Assembly (NCBI RefSeq): GCF_040436345.1
Contig: NC_133230.1
Coordinates: forward strand, 29,260,551 to 29,324,550
Length of the DNA: 64,000 nucleotides
Source: Pagrus major
Lineage: Eukaryota > Chordata > Actinopteri > Spariformes > Sparidae
Direction of reading: 5' to 3'
Part shown: piece by piece, positions 13,101 through 25,074 of the stretch
Layout of the letters: each line of letters starts with the position of its first letter
Numbering within the stretch: the first letter of the stretch is position 1
Notes under the pieces: model-generated
What the model was told of the DNA's origin: nothing
Databases searched by the model: none
Seen by the model: the letters and a program-made list of their open reading frames with translations, nothing else
Made by a program: the position numbers and the translations under genes

Positions 13101-16100
13101 AGGTTGGCCAATTTAATCTGCATCAATGCATAATTATTTTGTATATAATTTATTTTTATACGCTATACTTTAAGTATGTAAAGCTGAGGTTTTCAAATAC
13201 AAAAAATATCAAAATATTTTTTGAAACATTTTTCAAATTTTGATTTCAGCGTGCTTACCAATACTCGCCATCATCACAAATGGAAAGGCACATCTCACGA
13301 TCTTGAGGACTCACAGTTTGCCACAAAGGCGACCTTTAACCAGTGAAGGGAGAGGAGAGGTAATACTGTTAGATACTGTTCTTAACATTAAGAGACAAGT
13401 TACAACACATACTGCAGCTCTTCACATAACATATGTCTATGTGTCTTTTTGAAGTATAATCTCCTTCATGATATTTGGTGTGTTTTTGCTTGACAGTACT
13501 ATGTACACACAGGATGTTTTGAACAGAAGCTTCAGAAGTCTCTCACGGTCATGACTTCTTTTCACAAACTGGTTGTGACAGTTTTCAGTCTGTGCAAGTT
13601 AAGCTTTGTTAACAGAAAATTACACATGATGACTTTTCCACTGAAGAGACCACACTGTGCCAGGATTTGCACAGGTTCACCTGTCACACCTGTGTGCTCT
13701 TGGCCCTGCCAAAATAGTCAAGAGGTAATGGGGCACACTTCCAAGCCACAAACCATCAAAAAAATCAATGGACAACAGTAATCTTTCCCCGTCAAGGACT
13801 GACTTGTCACAAACAACGCTAGCTCTAACAGAAGTTAAAACAAACAAAACAGAGCATAAGCTTGGGGCCAAGAGCACACAGGTGTGGCAGGCTGTTGCAC
13901 AAGTTCAGATCCTGGCATTGTGTGTTAGCGTTGAAGGAAAAGGTCAACAGATATTCCTTTGACCAAATGTCAACATGCTGCATTTGCTGTTCACCAAAAC
14001 TTTACTGGCCTGGAGGGGAAAGAACTAAAACGAATTGGTGGAAAACATCAAGGCCTTAAGACAGCTAGAGGCATCTCAGGGCTCTGTTCAAAACATCCTT
14101 AGTGTGCTTGGCGTTGTTATGCAGAAATGAAAACAAATATAGCTGAGGAGATTATACTTATATACTTTTTGACCCATCAGCCACAAATTGGATGACTGTA
14201 CAAGACAGCAAAATGAACTGGACAAATAAATGTATCATGTCTGTTGGCTAAGGATTGGGTAAGGGGTGGAAGTAGTAGTCAGAGCTTTTACTTAGGTAAA
14301 AGTAGCAATACCACAATGTTATTGTAGTGGAATCTCAATGCTTTTGCACTCATTTTAAGGGAACCACCTCCAAAGAGGAAACTTGAAAGTTATCAGTCAA
14401 ATATCTGAGTGTGACTGTTACGACCCCCTACAGGAGGTACACCAAAAGAGGTCTAACACAAAACTGACAAGCAAGTTGCAGTTTAAAGGAAGATACATTT
14501 ATTAAATGAACACCAACCAAACAAAGGGGAAAACCCCTTAACAATCAAACAACAAACCAAACTGATGGGCCGGCCAAAATAAACATAATAAAGGGCAGCC
14601 TCCCAGACCAGCCCACCAGGGCCGTCAGAGCTGGAGACTAACCTTCTACCCTAACACAAGGAAACAACTAAACCTAACTGAAACAAAGCCACGAATACTA
14701 GACTACCGTGCCCATCAGATAAACATAAAACAAAATGTAACACCACAGCCAGCCTCCAGGCTGACTGACTGCGTCTCTGGTCAGGTGGAATGGAGAGAGA
14801 GAGCCAGAGCCTAGTCCCCTACCCCCTCCTATTGGTTATTCATAATCAGCCAGACCGCTATTCATGTTTGTTTTCTTTTCTTTTTAGGTGAAAATAGTGA
14901 CCAAAGTATGTAATTTTCAGAGCTAAACCTGTTGACAAACAAAAATTTTCATTTTATATACTGGGCCCTCAAAGTCCTCTCTGAAACTCTACCTCAGCAT
15001 GTCTCCTGCTTTGAAATACTGACCTTTGAACCTTGACCTGGGTGCATGTTTAACATCTTATAATTCAGCAACAAAAAGGGCTATAGATATGGGACCGACT
15101 GTTAAAAAGAGCTCTAGACCGCAGCTATCAAGTGGGTAGAGTCAACAAATGGGGGCGCTGTCAAATCTTAATAAATTATGGTTAAAATGTTCACCCATTT
15201 AACAACTACATATTTCAAATCTGATTGCACAAATGCGTTTAGCATCCCCTTAAACTCCCCACTGTACTCTCAATTCAGTTTTTACTTCTTATTCTAGGAA
15301 AAGGTAAGGTTAAAATTGGCGCTTAACGTCCGGGTTATACTAGCTGTCGGAAATCCACAGAAGAAGAAAAAATACATCATCTGTAGGGCGCAGCCAGAAA
15401 GTTGACGGTCACGTGACGTGGACGCAGGCAATAGAAAAGAATAGGCCAAAAAAAAATTGTAGACAACTCACAATTTAAGGGGGGTTATTGTGAAACTACT
15501 AAATTTTGCCCTGTGGACCAACGTAGCTATTACCCATTTTCATATGAGACTGGGTTGTAAAACAAGTCAACCAGAAAAAGGCTTCTCATGGCTCTCTTCT
15601 GAATGTCCTCAATTCCTTTAGACTTGACCTACAAGAACATAATTATCCGGCACAAAAGCAGGCATGAATTGTTAACAAATCAGTCTTTAAATAAATAAAG
15701 ACAAAATAATAATCTCACTGTTTTTTCTCCTCATGAAACATATCAAAGCAATTTCTCTTTGAATGGTCACAGTAACATTCTTACCCATCACTCCAGTCTC
15801 CGTTCCACTCTCCTTGGCCCCAGGGGTTCCACAGACGCACCAGGTTCACTGTTTGCCCTCGGCTTATCACCTGTTCAACAGTTACCAGAGAAAATACAAT
15901 TGATATTTGCCAAAAAAAATAACTACACTTGGCTATATACTTTTAAACAAATGCAATCCTTCACCTCTTTCACACCTGTGACAGTGTAGGCATGGCCTTG
16001 GACCAATCCATTTGGTAGTACAGTGTTGGCAGATGTGTCCTAGAAGATATAGATACTGCATATGTAATCATTGCAGGTAGTCTTGTGCACTTTTCTTTAA

Positions 16101-19100
16101 CCATATGATAAATGACCATTGACAGGTTTGGTATTATTTAGCTAGGTAACCAAGCTAGTCTTAAAAATGTAAACAAGTAGCAGTTAAAAAGTCATCCAGG
16201 CTTGCATACTCGCGTTAATGTTTTCCAGTTAGCTAACCATATTACATAAGCATGTATGTTAATGAAGGTTCTCAGTCATCCAGGTCATAGTAATTCTAAG
16301 TGCCGTATCGTAAGCAACCGTACATGTTTCAGTTTCTTGAAGACGTTTCACCTCTCATCCAAGAGGCTTCTTCAGTTCTAACTAACTGGAGAGGAGTTTG
16401 CAGGCTATGAACTCTGTGTGGGAGTGTCCTTACAGAGTCGTTAAGGACACGTGTGAGCTCTGAGTTTCAGAGTTGTTAGGGCCACTTGTGGGTTGTTGAC
16501 CCAAACGGCCTTCATGTGGGTTGCTAGGGTTAGGTGAGCCCAGGTGTGAATGGTTGATAAGCTGTCTGGGGAGGGAACTCAGTACAGCATTGTAGGTGGG
16601 TGATAAGTAATGTCTTAGGCCACTTCCTCTGTTCAAAGACGGTCGTTCCAGTTTGACACAGACAGATTCCTTTACTCCTCTATCAAAGGTTTTGACAAAG
16701 GTTCAGTTTGGGTAGCCACATGGTTCTGTTACTTCTCCTTCCCCTCTGTCTTTCTGAACACGGTCTCAGCCCGATGGTTTAGGGTTCTGATGACCCCCAG
16801 CTTGTGTTCCAGTGGGTGATTAAAGTCGAACAGCAAATATTGATCTGTGTGTGTATGTTTTCTGTACACCTCATTGTTGAGGCTTCTGTTTTCTTCAATG
16901 TGTACTGCACAGCAAAAAAAGGGCAGACTGTCTCCTCTGACATCATCCCGTGTGAACTTGATGTTATTGTCGACTGCATTTATATGGTCTGTGAAGGCTT
17001 CCACTTCCCTTGTTCTGATTTTGACCCAGATGTCATCCACATACCTGAACCAGTGGCTAGGAGCTGTTCCTGTGAAGGTAATCAAGGCTCTGCTCTCAAC
17101 TTGTTGTGAAGTTGGTTCTGCGAGACAGAGTGCTGTCCTGTAGCAGGTGTTTCTTCACCGATTTACCGCTTCTTGAGTGGGAATGCATGTAAAAAGTGAT
17201 GTGACATCATAAGAAACCATAGTTTTGTCTGAGTCCAGTGTTATTTCTCTCACCTTGTTGGCGAAATCCTGTGAGTTTTTGATGTGGTATTGAGTTTTAC
17301 CAACCAAAGGAGCTGGGATACTGGCTAAGTGCTTGGATATTTTATAGGTAACTGAGTTGATGCTGCTGCTGATGGGTCTGAGTGGTGCTCCTTCCTTGTG
17401 TATCTTGGTGAGTCCATATATACATGGGATGGCTTCCTGGGGGACAGTCTGTAATATAATGGCCTGTCAATGGCTTTGTCCTTGGCTGTGCCACGGCCTC
17501 ACCGATGTCCCCAACAGTGGCCAAACACTACATGGAAGAAGCTGAGAGCAGAGCCTTGATTACCTTCACAGGAACTGCTCCTAGCTACTGGTTCAGGTAT
17601 GTGGGGACACCTGGGTCAAAACAAGGGAAGTTGAAGCCTTCACAGAACATATAAATACTGTGGACAATAACATCAAGTTCACACGGGAAGATGTCAGAGG
17701 AGACAGTCTACCCTTCTTGGACAGTACACATTGAAGAAGACAGAAGCCTCGACATTGAGGTGGAAGTCAACTGTACTCACATGAAGTAGTCTACTTCAGT
17801 ACATTTATTTAGTGTAAAGTTGTTGTGTTGTTACATTAACTGCAGTTCACTGTTCAACGCTTCATTTTCCTCTGAACAGAAACTCTCACTGTGTGCCTCT
17901 ATTGTAAGCCTTTAGTTTAGTCAGCTGTAAGCTGTTAGCTCTCGTGCTCTAAGGCTTTAACTAGCGCTGTGTCAGCACTAGTTAAAATCACTTGCTGGCA
18001 ACTCAACGTGAGAACCCTACCATAACGAAAATTGTTCTGCGGTACAGGTCCATCTATCCCTTCAGTCACAAATGGCTTGCTGGCAGGACCTTGCTAATAT
18101 GTTGCGCTGGTTAAACCAAGAGGGCACTGAAAATCCATATTGATATTGGCAGGAGGTAAGCTAGTTAGCTGTTATCAGCCAGTGAGCAGCACAGTCCTGT
18201 GGTGAGTGACATTGTAACAGGGCATAGAGAAACTGTCTCCTAAGTTTATTGATCAGCTCTTCTGATCAGGTTCTATTGAGACCACCAGTTAAACTTTTTA
18301 CAATGTATATCAGCTGATAAAGATCAGTGCCCAATCAGTCGGAGCACCCGTAATTAAAAGTCATCAGGACATTCATTTTCAGCTCTGCTCTTGTTAGCCT
18401 AAAATAACTGCCTGGGGCATTTCCAAGATAGCTTCTAAATGGCAAGACTCGCCTGAAATGACTGTGACTACTGTACAGACTCTGGCTCCAAATTACATCA
18501 CCAGTACAAGATGGCAGCGCCTGTATCTATGATATTTTGGCTTCATTTTTGTACAGTAGGAGAACGTGGAGAAAAGTCCTAAATCTTTACATACAGTCTA
18601 GGGTACTGATTCAAACACAGCAGCTCATGAGTCTGAAGCTTTCAGGCATGCTCAGTAATCTACATAATACATAGCTATTTCTTGATGTTGCCACCATATC
18701 TATGCACAATATAGAAGTTAATTTCCTGTGTGATACATGTATGTTTCTGCACATTTTTTTCCCACACGTCCCAGTAGACCTATAGATGATAAATTAAAGT
18801 TATATCAGAGAATATTTGGAAGCCATTAAATGCCATGATCACTTTTTGTTATTTAATGTAGATGGGTCGAGAGGAAAACAAGAATAGTCCTTTGTTACCT
18901 GTGAAAAAAAAGCTTGCTGAAGTATTCACATGTTCTGCCTTGGTAGCCTGACATCCTGGCACCTTGCCATTCCACATAAGAACAATGACTTATTCACACA
19001 CCTAATGTTAACGAACCATACCATCAAAATGTTACTCCTATGACAAGTGAAAATTTTAGCAGCTAGAAAGGTCAACAGCTATCTTTCAGATACCAGAGAT

Positions 19101-20874
19101 TGAGGCCACAGAAAAACATGTGTTTAAATATGTAATTTTTGAATATCATACTGGTCTTTGTAACTATGGTTTAAGATCACCCTAGCCTTCAAATGCTTTT
19201 ATCAAACAGGCCTCTGCTGGACAGGTGGACACCCCAGACAGTAACAGTACAATTTTATAAAGAGAACCAGCTAGCTTACCCCTTGAGGTGTACCACAGCC
19301 TATCAGTGACTTGGATTTGCCAGCTCTGCACATCAGTTCCCAAAGGTTTGGAGGAGGGTCTGACAGGTTGATACAGATGTGAACACCACCTGTAAAGTCC
19401 ACCAAAGCCTCGGAAGGAGTTCCAGAATTCATGTCCGAGTAGGAACCACACACCCTGACACAAATGGATGTGAAATTACTAACACAGATACTCCAGAAAT
19501 AAGACAAATGTCACTCTGAGAAAATACATTTAATGATTGAGAAACAATACACTGTTTTACCATACTTGGCATAGGCTTTCTCCAGCAAAGCAGGCCAGAA
19601 CTCATTTGGGTCTTTGGAGTGAACGAAGATCAGTCTCCCATTGATTGTCGGTAGCTTGTCATCAATCACCACATCCACCCACCTTCCAAATCTCCAGAAC
19701 TGAGTTGTTGAGAAAAAATATGTAAAAAATGTAATATAATAAATTAAATATGAACCATTCAGCAGGACCGACTTTTAAACAAAATTTTTTTGCCAATGAT
19801 TGGTGGTTTACCCTGAAGTGGAACAGCCCGCAGTATTCATCATCAAAATTTTGCTCAAGAGGCACAACTTGATTAAAGATGAAATCCTGGAATGTCAGAG
19901 CTCCGATAGACGCAAGAAACCAGCAGTTTCCTGAGGAGGCAGGAGAGAGCTTTACAAGTGGTGTGCACTGAAGTTTTCCAGGTTACAAACTATACTAACA
20001 CAGCCGAGAGGGAATAAGCATTGGTACAATTGGTACAATTGGTACTTTTGTATGATCTCCTCCCTACCAATCATGCCTTGACCAAAGTCGAACCTGGAGA
20101 CTCCATCGACAACAAAAGATGGATTGGAAGCAATTTTCTGAAACAGAGGAATTGTTGACAACAAATAACAGGTTATAGGTTTAATATTAGCATAAATGTC
20201 AGTTAACAATATAAGTAGGCAGTAGGCCTAATACTTAACTTTGTCAGATTTGTGTTTGACCTTTGATGTTTATCCTTGAGAATAAGATACATACAGCAAT
20301 ACCTTCAGAGGAATTGGTTATGTGAAAGGATTTGTAGCACTGCCAATATAACAGGAAATCAACACAATGCTTTGTGACTGTATGCAGCTTTCTGATGAAC
20401 TTAAGCAACAATCCCACTTTATACTAAATCTTTGGTAGCAGGCCCTTCGGAATGCCGCCCTGGACCCTTACCAAGGACAAGCGACAGATTAAGAAAGTGA
20501 ACATTTAGCCAACGGGATAATGATCTAACCCTAACCCTTCTACAACTGAATCAGTGTTGCTGTCTTACATGCTTGTTTAACCATTACATTTAGTTGGATC
20601 GGAGCACATCTTTTTTTTTAGCCACTAAAACACTCACCGATGGTCTCTCCCACTTCACTTTGGATAGATCAGAAGGGCTCAGTATGTCTTTGCCGATGGA
20701 CCTCCTGTCAGGGGGGAACATATCGTCGACATACCTTACCCGATTGATGTTACAGTACTGTTTCAGTAGCTGGTAGTCTTGGTTGAGGAACTTCTCAGGG
20801 TTGGAGATAGTTCCGAAACCATCTTTGTTGTGTCGTGCATTAATGATTTTCATGCACACACCTGGCGTAGCCAT
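7118..20874 (-). CDS. Calpain A: classical calpain large subunit, 21 coding exons, 699 aa
   Basis: Cytosolic Ca2+-dependent cysteine protease that cuts substrates at limited sites. The spliced frame is continuous (2100 nt with stop). The catalytic core holds Cys105 (motif [18 protein letters not shown]), His261 ([11 protein letters not shown]) and Asn285 (LWNPWG), at almost the same numbers as mammalian CAPN2. The C2-like (CBSW) domain spans about 350-505 ([37 protein letters not shown]). A His-rich linker is about 507-530. The penta-EF-hand domain is about 536-699, with calcium loops [12 protein letters not shown] and [12 protein letters not shown], ending WMYLSMYT. The ATG at 20874 is chosen because it follows an acceptor at 20892 and aligns with calpain B. 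Asn instead of Asp precedes the active Cys, as I recall for CAPN12/CAPN14. The family is certain; orthology to a named CAPN is not, so no symbol is given. Confidence 0.93.
8405..8880 (+). repeat. Interspersed repeat, family R1 (in calpain A intron 18)
   Basis: Shares long words with 12150-12510, 54465-54955 (opposite strand), 57215-57350, 57700-57915 and 60145-60360: for example cagaacacactgctcctgaa, gtgcctgaaacgcctcatta, gagctgaccaatcagagc and ttaaagagacaggagctaaa. It looks like a common fish non-autonomous element of about 450 bp. Its superfamily could not be fixed because no clean target duplication is visible here. Confidence 0.7.
10185..10375. repeat. Palindromic repeat with multiple inverted copies of an ATTACGTTTGTGGG-like word
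   Basis: The words cccacaaatgtaata (10217-10230, 10271-10284, 10357-10371) and tattacgtttgtggg (10310-10325) alternate on both strands, with related forms ctgcaaacgtaac and attacgtttgcaggg. The whole can fold into a long hairpin. It sits in calpain A intron 14 and is probably a small MITE. Confidence 0.6.
12150..12510 (+). repeat. Interspersed repeat, family R1 (in calpain A intron 9)
   Basis: Begins attcaaaggagacctattat and ends near aatatgaaattatgaacctc. It is an internally deleted relative of 8405-8880, missing the segment with the ctgaccaatcagagc word. Confidence 0.7.
14416..14830. repeat. Possible retroelement or other repeat fragment
   Basis: A compositionally distinct, C/A-rich block beginning tgttacgaccccctacagg in otherwise AT-rich intron 7 of calpain A. 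No reading frame or terminal repeat is visible. It is called only from composition and abrupt edges. Confidence 0.25.
16259..17790. mobile_element. Penelope-like retroelement fragment with inverted arms (calpain A intron 5)
   Basis: The minus strand at 16729-17085 encodes a reverse transcriptase piece with [28 protein letters not shown] and [16 protein letters not shown], characteristic of Penelope-like elements. From about 17470 the plus strand encodes the same region again ([15 protein letters not shown], then [19 protein letters not shown] after small indels). So 16960-17100 and 17560-17710 form an inverted repeat. The outer end at 16340-16373 carries a hairpin-forming word also present at 32711-32751. 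Stops and frameshifts make it non-functional. Confidence 0.8.
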
Positions 20875-21850
20875 TTCTGCTGTGTTTGAGTTCTGTGCAG
20901 GAGAGAAGACATCATGAACAAATACAACAGACTGCAGTGGAAGGGGCAAATTCAAAAAGAATGGAATAAGAATGACTAACATAAACCCAAGAAGATTCTT
21001 CCTGATTGATCCCATATTAGCTTCATTTCATGCTGAACAATGCTGGACAAAATGTGTAAATATCATGAACTATCACGTTTGACACAGAGATTATTTTGAG
21101 CGATAATCCAAAATCCAATTGAAAAATCTCATAGGCTTTTTGCTGAGGGAACCAGGGAAATGCTTACCTCTGGATTAGCCTACAAAAATCATCCCTACAG
21201 CACTCTATTACAAACCTCTTGCGTACTGGAAGAAGCGTTCAGAGGAACTGATTCACTGACTTTTTCTGAACTCTATTTGGTAAAATGGCAGACAAGGTTA
21301 GTATTATTGTTTAACTAAATGTGTGTAAAGTAAAAAATTAAGCAACATTGCAGCTAACTAGCATTATAGTGTGTAACTTATAGTATAGTGTATAGCTTAA
21401 CATACTGCAAGAGTGAACAATTATTTTACTGACCAATAAAGACGACAAATGTGAAAAGACCTTTGCGATTAGACCCCTTCACTTAGTATCAACTCTCTGG
21501 GGTGCGCTAGGCTTCTTTGCTTAGAAAAGGGGCCAATTTCAAGCACTGAAACACTATTTCCTTAGCAATGCAGTTATAGGTGTCTGTCACCCTTTCTGGG
21601 TGCATTGAGTATTGGCCTACACAGTTTCTTTTTGTCTTATTTGTGCAGGTTTAGTGAATTTTGTGAATTTGTTTTGTGAAAGTGTACATCAACAGTTCAC
21701 GTTCCCACCCATGAATACTCATTAGTTATTATTACATAATCACATGAGTACTGTGGGTCAGACCACACCCATCTTCAAACTCGGCATTCATGTTGATCTT
21801 AACTACATCCAAGTTTCATAACTGCATTATAATAAATCTGGGTCAAAGGC

Positions 21851-21852
<2 letters not shown>

Positions 21853-21891
<39 letters not shown>
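21853..21891. repeat. (TG)n microsatellite
   Basis: About 19 uninterrupted TG units in the first intron of calpain A. Confidence 0.97.
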
Positions 21892-21895
<4 letters not shown>

Positions 21896-22390
21896 CAAGC
21901 TCTCTAAGTAAGTCAGTGTGCATGCTGTTTCTTCATTACCTCAATAGTGAGCCAATGCTATACAATAACCTATTGTTTGATTTAGGGTATGATGTTTCTT
22001 CAACATACCTACTAGCTTTTATTCTCTACCCAGTTCAGTTCTGCCTATTACCAAAGAGGAGATACAAGGTCTCTAGATAAGTCAGCATGCATGACTTTAG
22101 TTACTGTGAACAGTTTCAGGGTACATGGATGCAGTTAATTGGGAAGAATTGCTCTCCATCACACTAAAAAGGCAGAAAGTGCTGTGCAAAAACCATGTCT
22201 CTTAAAACTGCAATACAAAACTGTTGACAAAACTGAGATATCAAAGCAGGCAAATATCTGCAACATGCACATTAATCTCCAGTGAATGGCCATGGAAATA
22301 AAATACTACCACAGGCAAAATGACTGTTTACATTTCCTAAAGACCATTAGTGGCTGCCAGTTATCTGTAAACCTCCACATCACTTTCTTT

Positions 22391-22560
22391 ACCGGGGGGC
22401 GACACCCGTTCCGAAGGACCGCCATTCCGACGGTCCGCCATTCCGACCGGGTTATGGTTAAGATCAGGTTTTCAGGTTCGGAATGGCCACCTTTTTTCAA
22501 AAATAGTTAAGGTCCAGCATTCCGAAACATGAAAGTGAACATTTGGAATGCCGCCCACAT
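22391..22560. repeat. GC-rich repeat with repeated CATTCCGA words
   Basis: Contains gccattccga twice and cagcattccgaaa, and ends tttggaatgccgccc. A related word (ttcggaatgccgccctgg) with aagtgaacattt occurs at 20447-20510. It is likely a small non-autonomous DNA element; boundaries are uncertain. Confidence 0.35.
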
Positions 22561-23035
22561 AACAAGATAAGTTGTTATGTAAGAAATAGAGAAAGCACAT
22601 ACAACATACAACATATTGTTGCTCTTGCTGATGTTGACAGTACAACTGTTGTTTTTCCTGATAATGACATAGTGGCAGAGTGTCTTACTTTCGCTATCAG
22701 AGACGTTAGCCTCACATGACAGACTGCATTTCTAAGTTATGACATGCATCTAGTCCCAGATACATCAACTGAGTGTGTAGACCCCCCAGGAATGGTAAAA
22801 CACATGCAACACTGAGGCTTTTATCTTACAAATGCAGGTCCCCCACACCTGTGACTGCCCCACTCTGTAGTCAGTCTGTGAGTGTTACGTAAGATTGCAC
22901 TAACAGGGATTTTTAAAGTCTGAAATGTAAAAATACTAACACAATAGAAACTGTGAAAATACTACAAGTTGTTCAACTAAGTGAAAGTGTGAAACAACTT
23001 GTTTTAAAACTTTAATATGAAGCAATGAATCTTAC

Positions 23036-23080
23036 CTAACAAGTCAGAGAGAGAAGCTGTTGAGCCTGGGTGGATCAGCA
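23036..23080 (-). other. Untranslated first exon of calpain A
   Basis: The minus strand ends ACTTGTTAG|GTAAGATTC (donor GT at 23035-23034), joined across a 2.1-kb intron to the acceptor before 20892. The 5' edge is estimated from the TATA box at 23104-23111. Confidence 0.6.
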
Positions 23081-23103
23081 AGTATATAGAAAAGGCTCCA
23101 GCT

Positions 23104-23111
23104 CTTTTATA
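23104..23111 (-). promoter_or_regulatory. TATA box of calpain A
   Basis: TATAAAAG on the minus strand, a perfect match to the consensus, about 70 bases upstream of the first-exon splice donor. The surrounding GCAGGTATTATAAAAGAGC is shared with the left-edge gene and partly with calpain B. Confidence 0.7.
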
Positions 23112-23564
23112 ATACCTGCAAACGCCCAAGGCTACTAGTGTAAGCATGTTCCTTTCTGAAACTCTACATCAGCTAACCTGTGATTAAAATCAGAGAAAGT
23201 GGGTCCTCTTCAACAGACTCTGCCAAGTTCTACCCACATGTTTGAACAGCAGCCTAAAATGGTCTTTCTTGTTTTAGCAGCCACCAGATGAATTCATTTG
23301 GCTGCTACCTGCAGCCTCACCACTAGAGGCCACTGATAAAGGAAATGATCCTATGATGTTGAATTTAAATGTTTAATCATACATGGCTAGCATAAACAGA
23401 CTTCAGTTTGCATTTCATTGTGCAACCCCATGTATTGTAGGATGACAGATAAATGCACCTTGAAACATAAACATGATTGAACAAACTCATGGAGCATTAT
23501 TAGATAAATGAGTTTAGCTATCACTGCCAAATCAAAAACTCCCCCTTGGATTGTTTCCATTAAT

Positions 23565-24478
23565 TTTAGGCTGGTTAAATTACTTACAATATTACATTGT
23601 GCATTAAACAAAACTTACTTTCTCTTGTTAACTTAACTTATGATTATATGTTGTTTCAACTCATAAAGTTCAGTAATACTAGTTATTTAACTGGTGATTT
23701 TGTACCATTTAAACCTGATAATTTGAGTTCAAACTACTTACTATATTGCATTTCAAGTTACTCATGTTTTTAAGGCAGCTTTTGAACTTAAAGTTGCAAA
23801 TTGAGCAAACTATTGTTTTTAAATAACTAATTTTGTCTTGACTCATAATGGCAAGTTAAACAGTTTACTAAAGATCACACTGAATAGACTTACAGTTCAA
23901 ATACATTTATTGAACAAGGGTTAGGGTTAGGGTTAGGGTTAGGGTTCGACGCTCGCCTGCTCCCCACCGATTTCTACCACCTGCAGCTCATTGAGAAACG
24001 AGATCCGAGCAGCCGGTCGCGCCCTGATCTTGCTGATAAAAAGTAGTCCTCCGCCACTTCTCTTTTACCGTCCTCTATCTGCTCGACAACAAGTGTTCCT
24101 CTTCTTCTGTTAATTGGCAGCTGCAACCGGGTGGAGCTCCCGAAGTATTTTAAAAGATCTTACATGATAATTATTAATCTTTATCAGATCAAGATGAAAT
24201 TTCAAGCACTGTTTTTTACGACACATTAATATTGCTAACTCATTAAGGGTATCGCTCAGTTCATGAGAGATTCAGTTACTGTTGGTAAAACTCATGTTGT
24301 CAAGTTAGGTTGACGCATTGAAATTTCCATTTCATTGAACTGGCTTAAGCCCTTAAGTTGGGATACCAATAACTCATTAAATTAAGTTTAAATTCCTCAA
24401 CTCATTATATTGAGTTGATTTAAATTATAGAAACAAGGCAGGATAACTTATTGGGCTGGTCCCTTTTTACAGTGAGTG
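23565..24478. mobile_element. Insertion in the A-B spacer, probably a truncated DNA transposon
   Basis: Present here but absent from the equivalent place in the left paralogous block (near 1096-1115). The right end reads ccctttttacagtg, i.e. an inward CACTGTAAAAA terminus. Both sides carry many copies of an aactcattaaattaagttt-like subterminal word in both orientations, as in CACTA/EnSpm-type elements. No transposase is seen and the left terminus is not clear. It includes a TTAGGG tract and a GC-rich central part. Confidence 0.5.
23918..23946. repeat. Short interstitial telomere-type repeat
   Basis: Over four consecutive GGGTTA units, inside the insertion at 23565-24478. Confidence 0.95.
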
Positions 24479-24978
24479 TAGGCAGATAGACCCAAGGGTG
24501 CATTTCTTCATGCCGAATCTTTGTTTCTTTTAGGAGTTTGACTAAAGTAATAAACAGGTGATTAAAGGTTGGAATGTTCCATTGTGATGAAATAAATAGT
24601 CAATAATAAACTCTTAGTAATAGTCATATTTATTAATAAGTAACAGAGGATCAATCAACCAATTAATAAGTAACAGAGGAAAACAGGAAGATGGAAAATC
24701 AAACTAAAAGGTACACACCTTGTGACAAAAGTTTTAGAGTTTATTTTATTGTTTATAAAGTGTAGAAAATCTTCATGTTTTTGTTATGTCTGAAACCTTA
24801 AATGTGTTTGTATAATGTCTTAATTGTGCACATTACAGTTCTACTAATCATATAAAAATGCAGTAACTCATTCTATCATATTAACATGCAGAAAGTTTCC
24901 ATACCCAAGCTAACATAGTCTACAAAAGTGTTTCAAGATAAGAAGAAAAATACCCTGTTGTTAAAGCTCATTTGCAGT

Positions 24979-24984
24979 TTTATT
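24979..24984 (-). terminator. Poly(A) signal of calpain B
   Basis: AATAAA on the minus strand about 90 bases past the calpain B stop codon (25075-25077). The same word survives at 1655-1660 beside the B' remnant. Confidence 0.55.
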
Positions 24985-25074
24985 TACTGTGCATGAAGGC
25001 AAATATAAAGAAAAGTGTGAAACATCTACTCCTATTTTTCCAAGTATATCATGCAGTCCATCTCCCTTGTTGGG

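Larger units (their letters stand above)
7118..20892 (-). other. Exon map of calpain A
   Basis: Exons in transcript order, minus strand: 1 20892-20638 (coding from 20874), 2 20137-20068, 3 19930-19812, 4 19699-19566, 5 19454-19280, 6 16039-15965, 7 15870-15785, 8 13333-13259, 9 13020-12860, 10 11997-11831, 11 11440-11429, 12 11316-11108, 13 10915-10870, 14 10717-10649, 15 9734-9677, 16 9554-9493, 17 9251-9183, 18 9040-8962, 19 7730-7614, 20 7455-7403, 21 7144-7118. All introns read GT-AG. Coding lengths 237, 70, 119, 134, 175, 75, 86, 75, 161, 167, 12, 209, 46, 69, 58, 62, 69, 79, 117, 53 and 27 sum to 2100. The 70/119/134/161/12/209/58/69/79/117 pattern is that of vertebrate classical calpains, including the 12-nt microexon (encodes VTGD). 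Confidence 0.9.
22617..25045. repeat. Paralogous spacer block 1, right copy
   Basis: Partner of 1-1716. It spans calpain A's promoter and first exon through to the 3' flank of calpain B, and contains a roughly 900-bp insertion (23565-24478) absent from the left copy. Confidence 0.85.

Noticed and set aside
16729-17085. 118-codon minus-strand frame as a host gene
   Set aside because: It is the Penelope-like reverse transcriptase fragment ([11 protein letters not shown]).
20590-21015. Extending calpain A upstream of 20874 (hydrophobic MGSIRKNLLGFMLVIL...)
   Set aside because: A splice acceptor lies at 20893-20895 and the corresponding calpain B exon starts at the same place, so the upstream frame is intron. 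Calpains lack signal peptides.
23918-23946. A chromosome end
   Set aside because: Only about 29 bases of TTAGGG-type repeat, embedded within unique and paralogous sequence on both sides.
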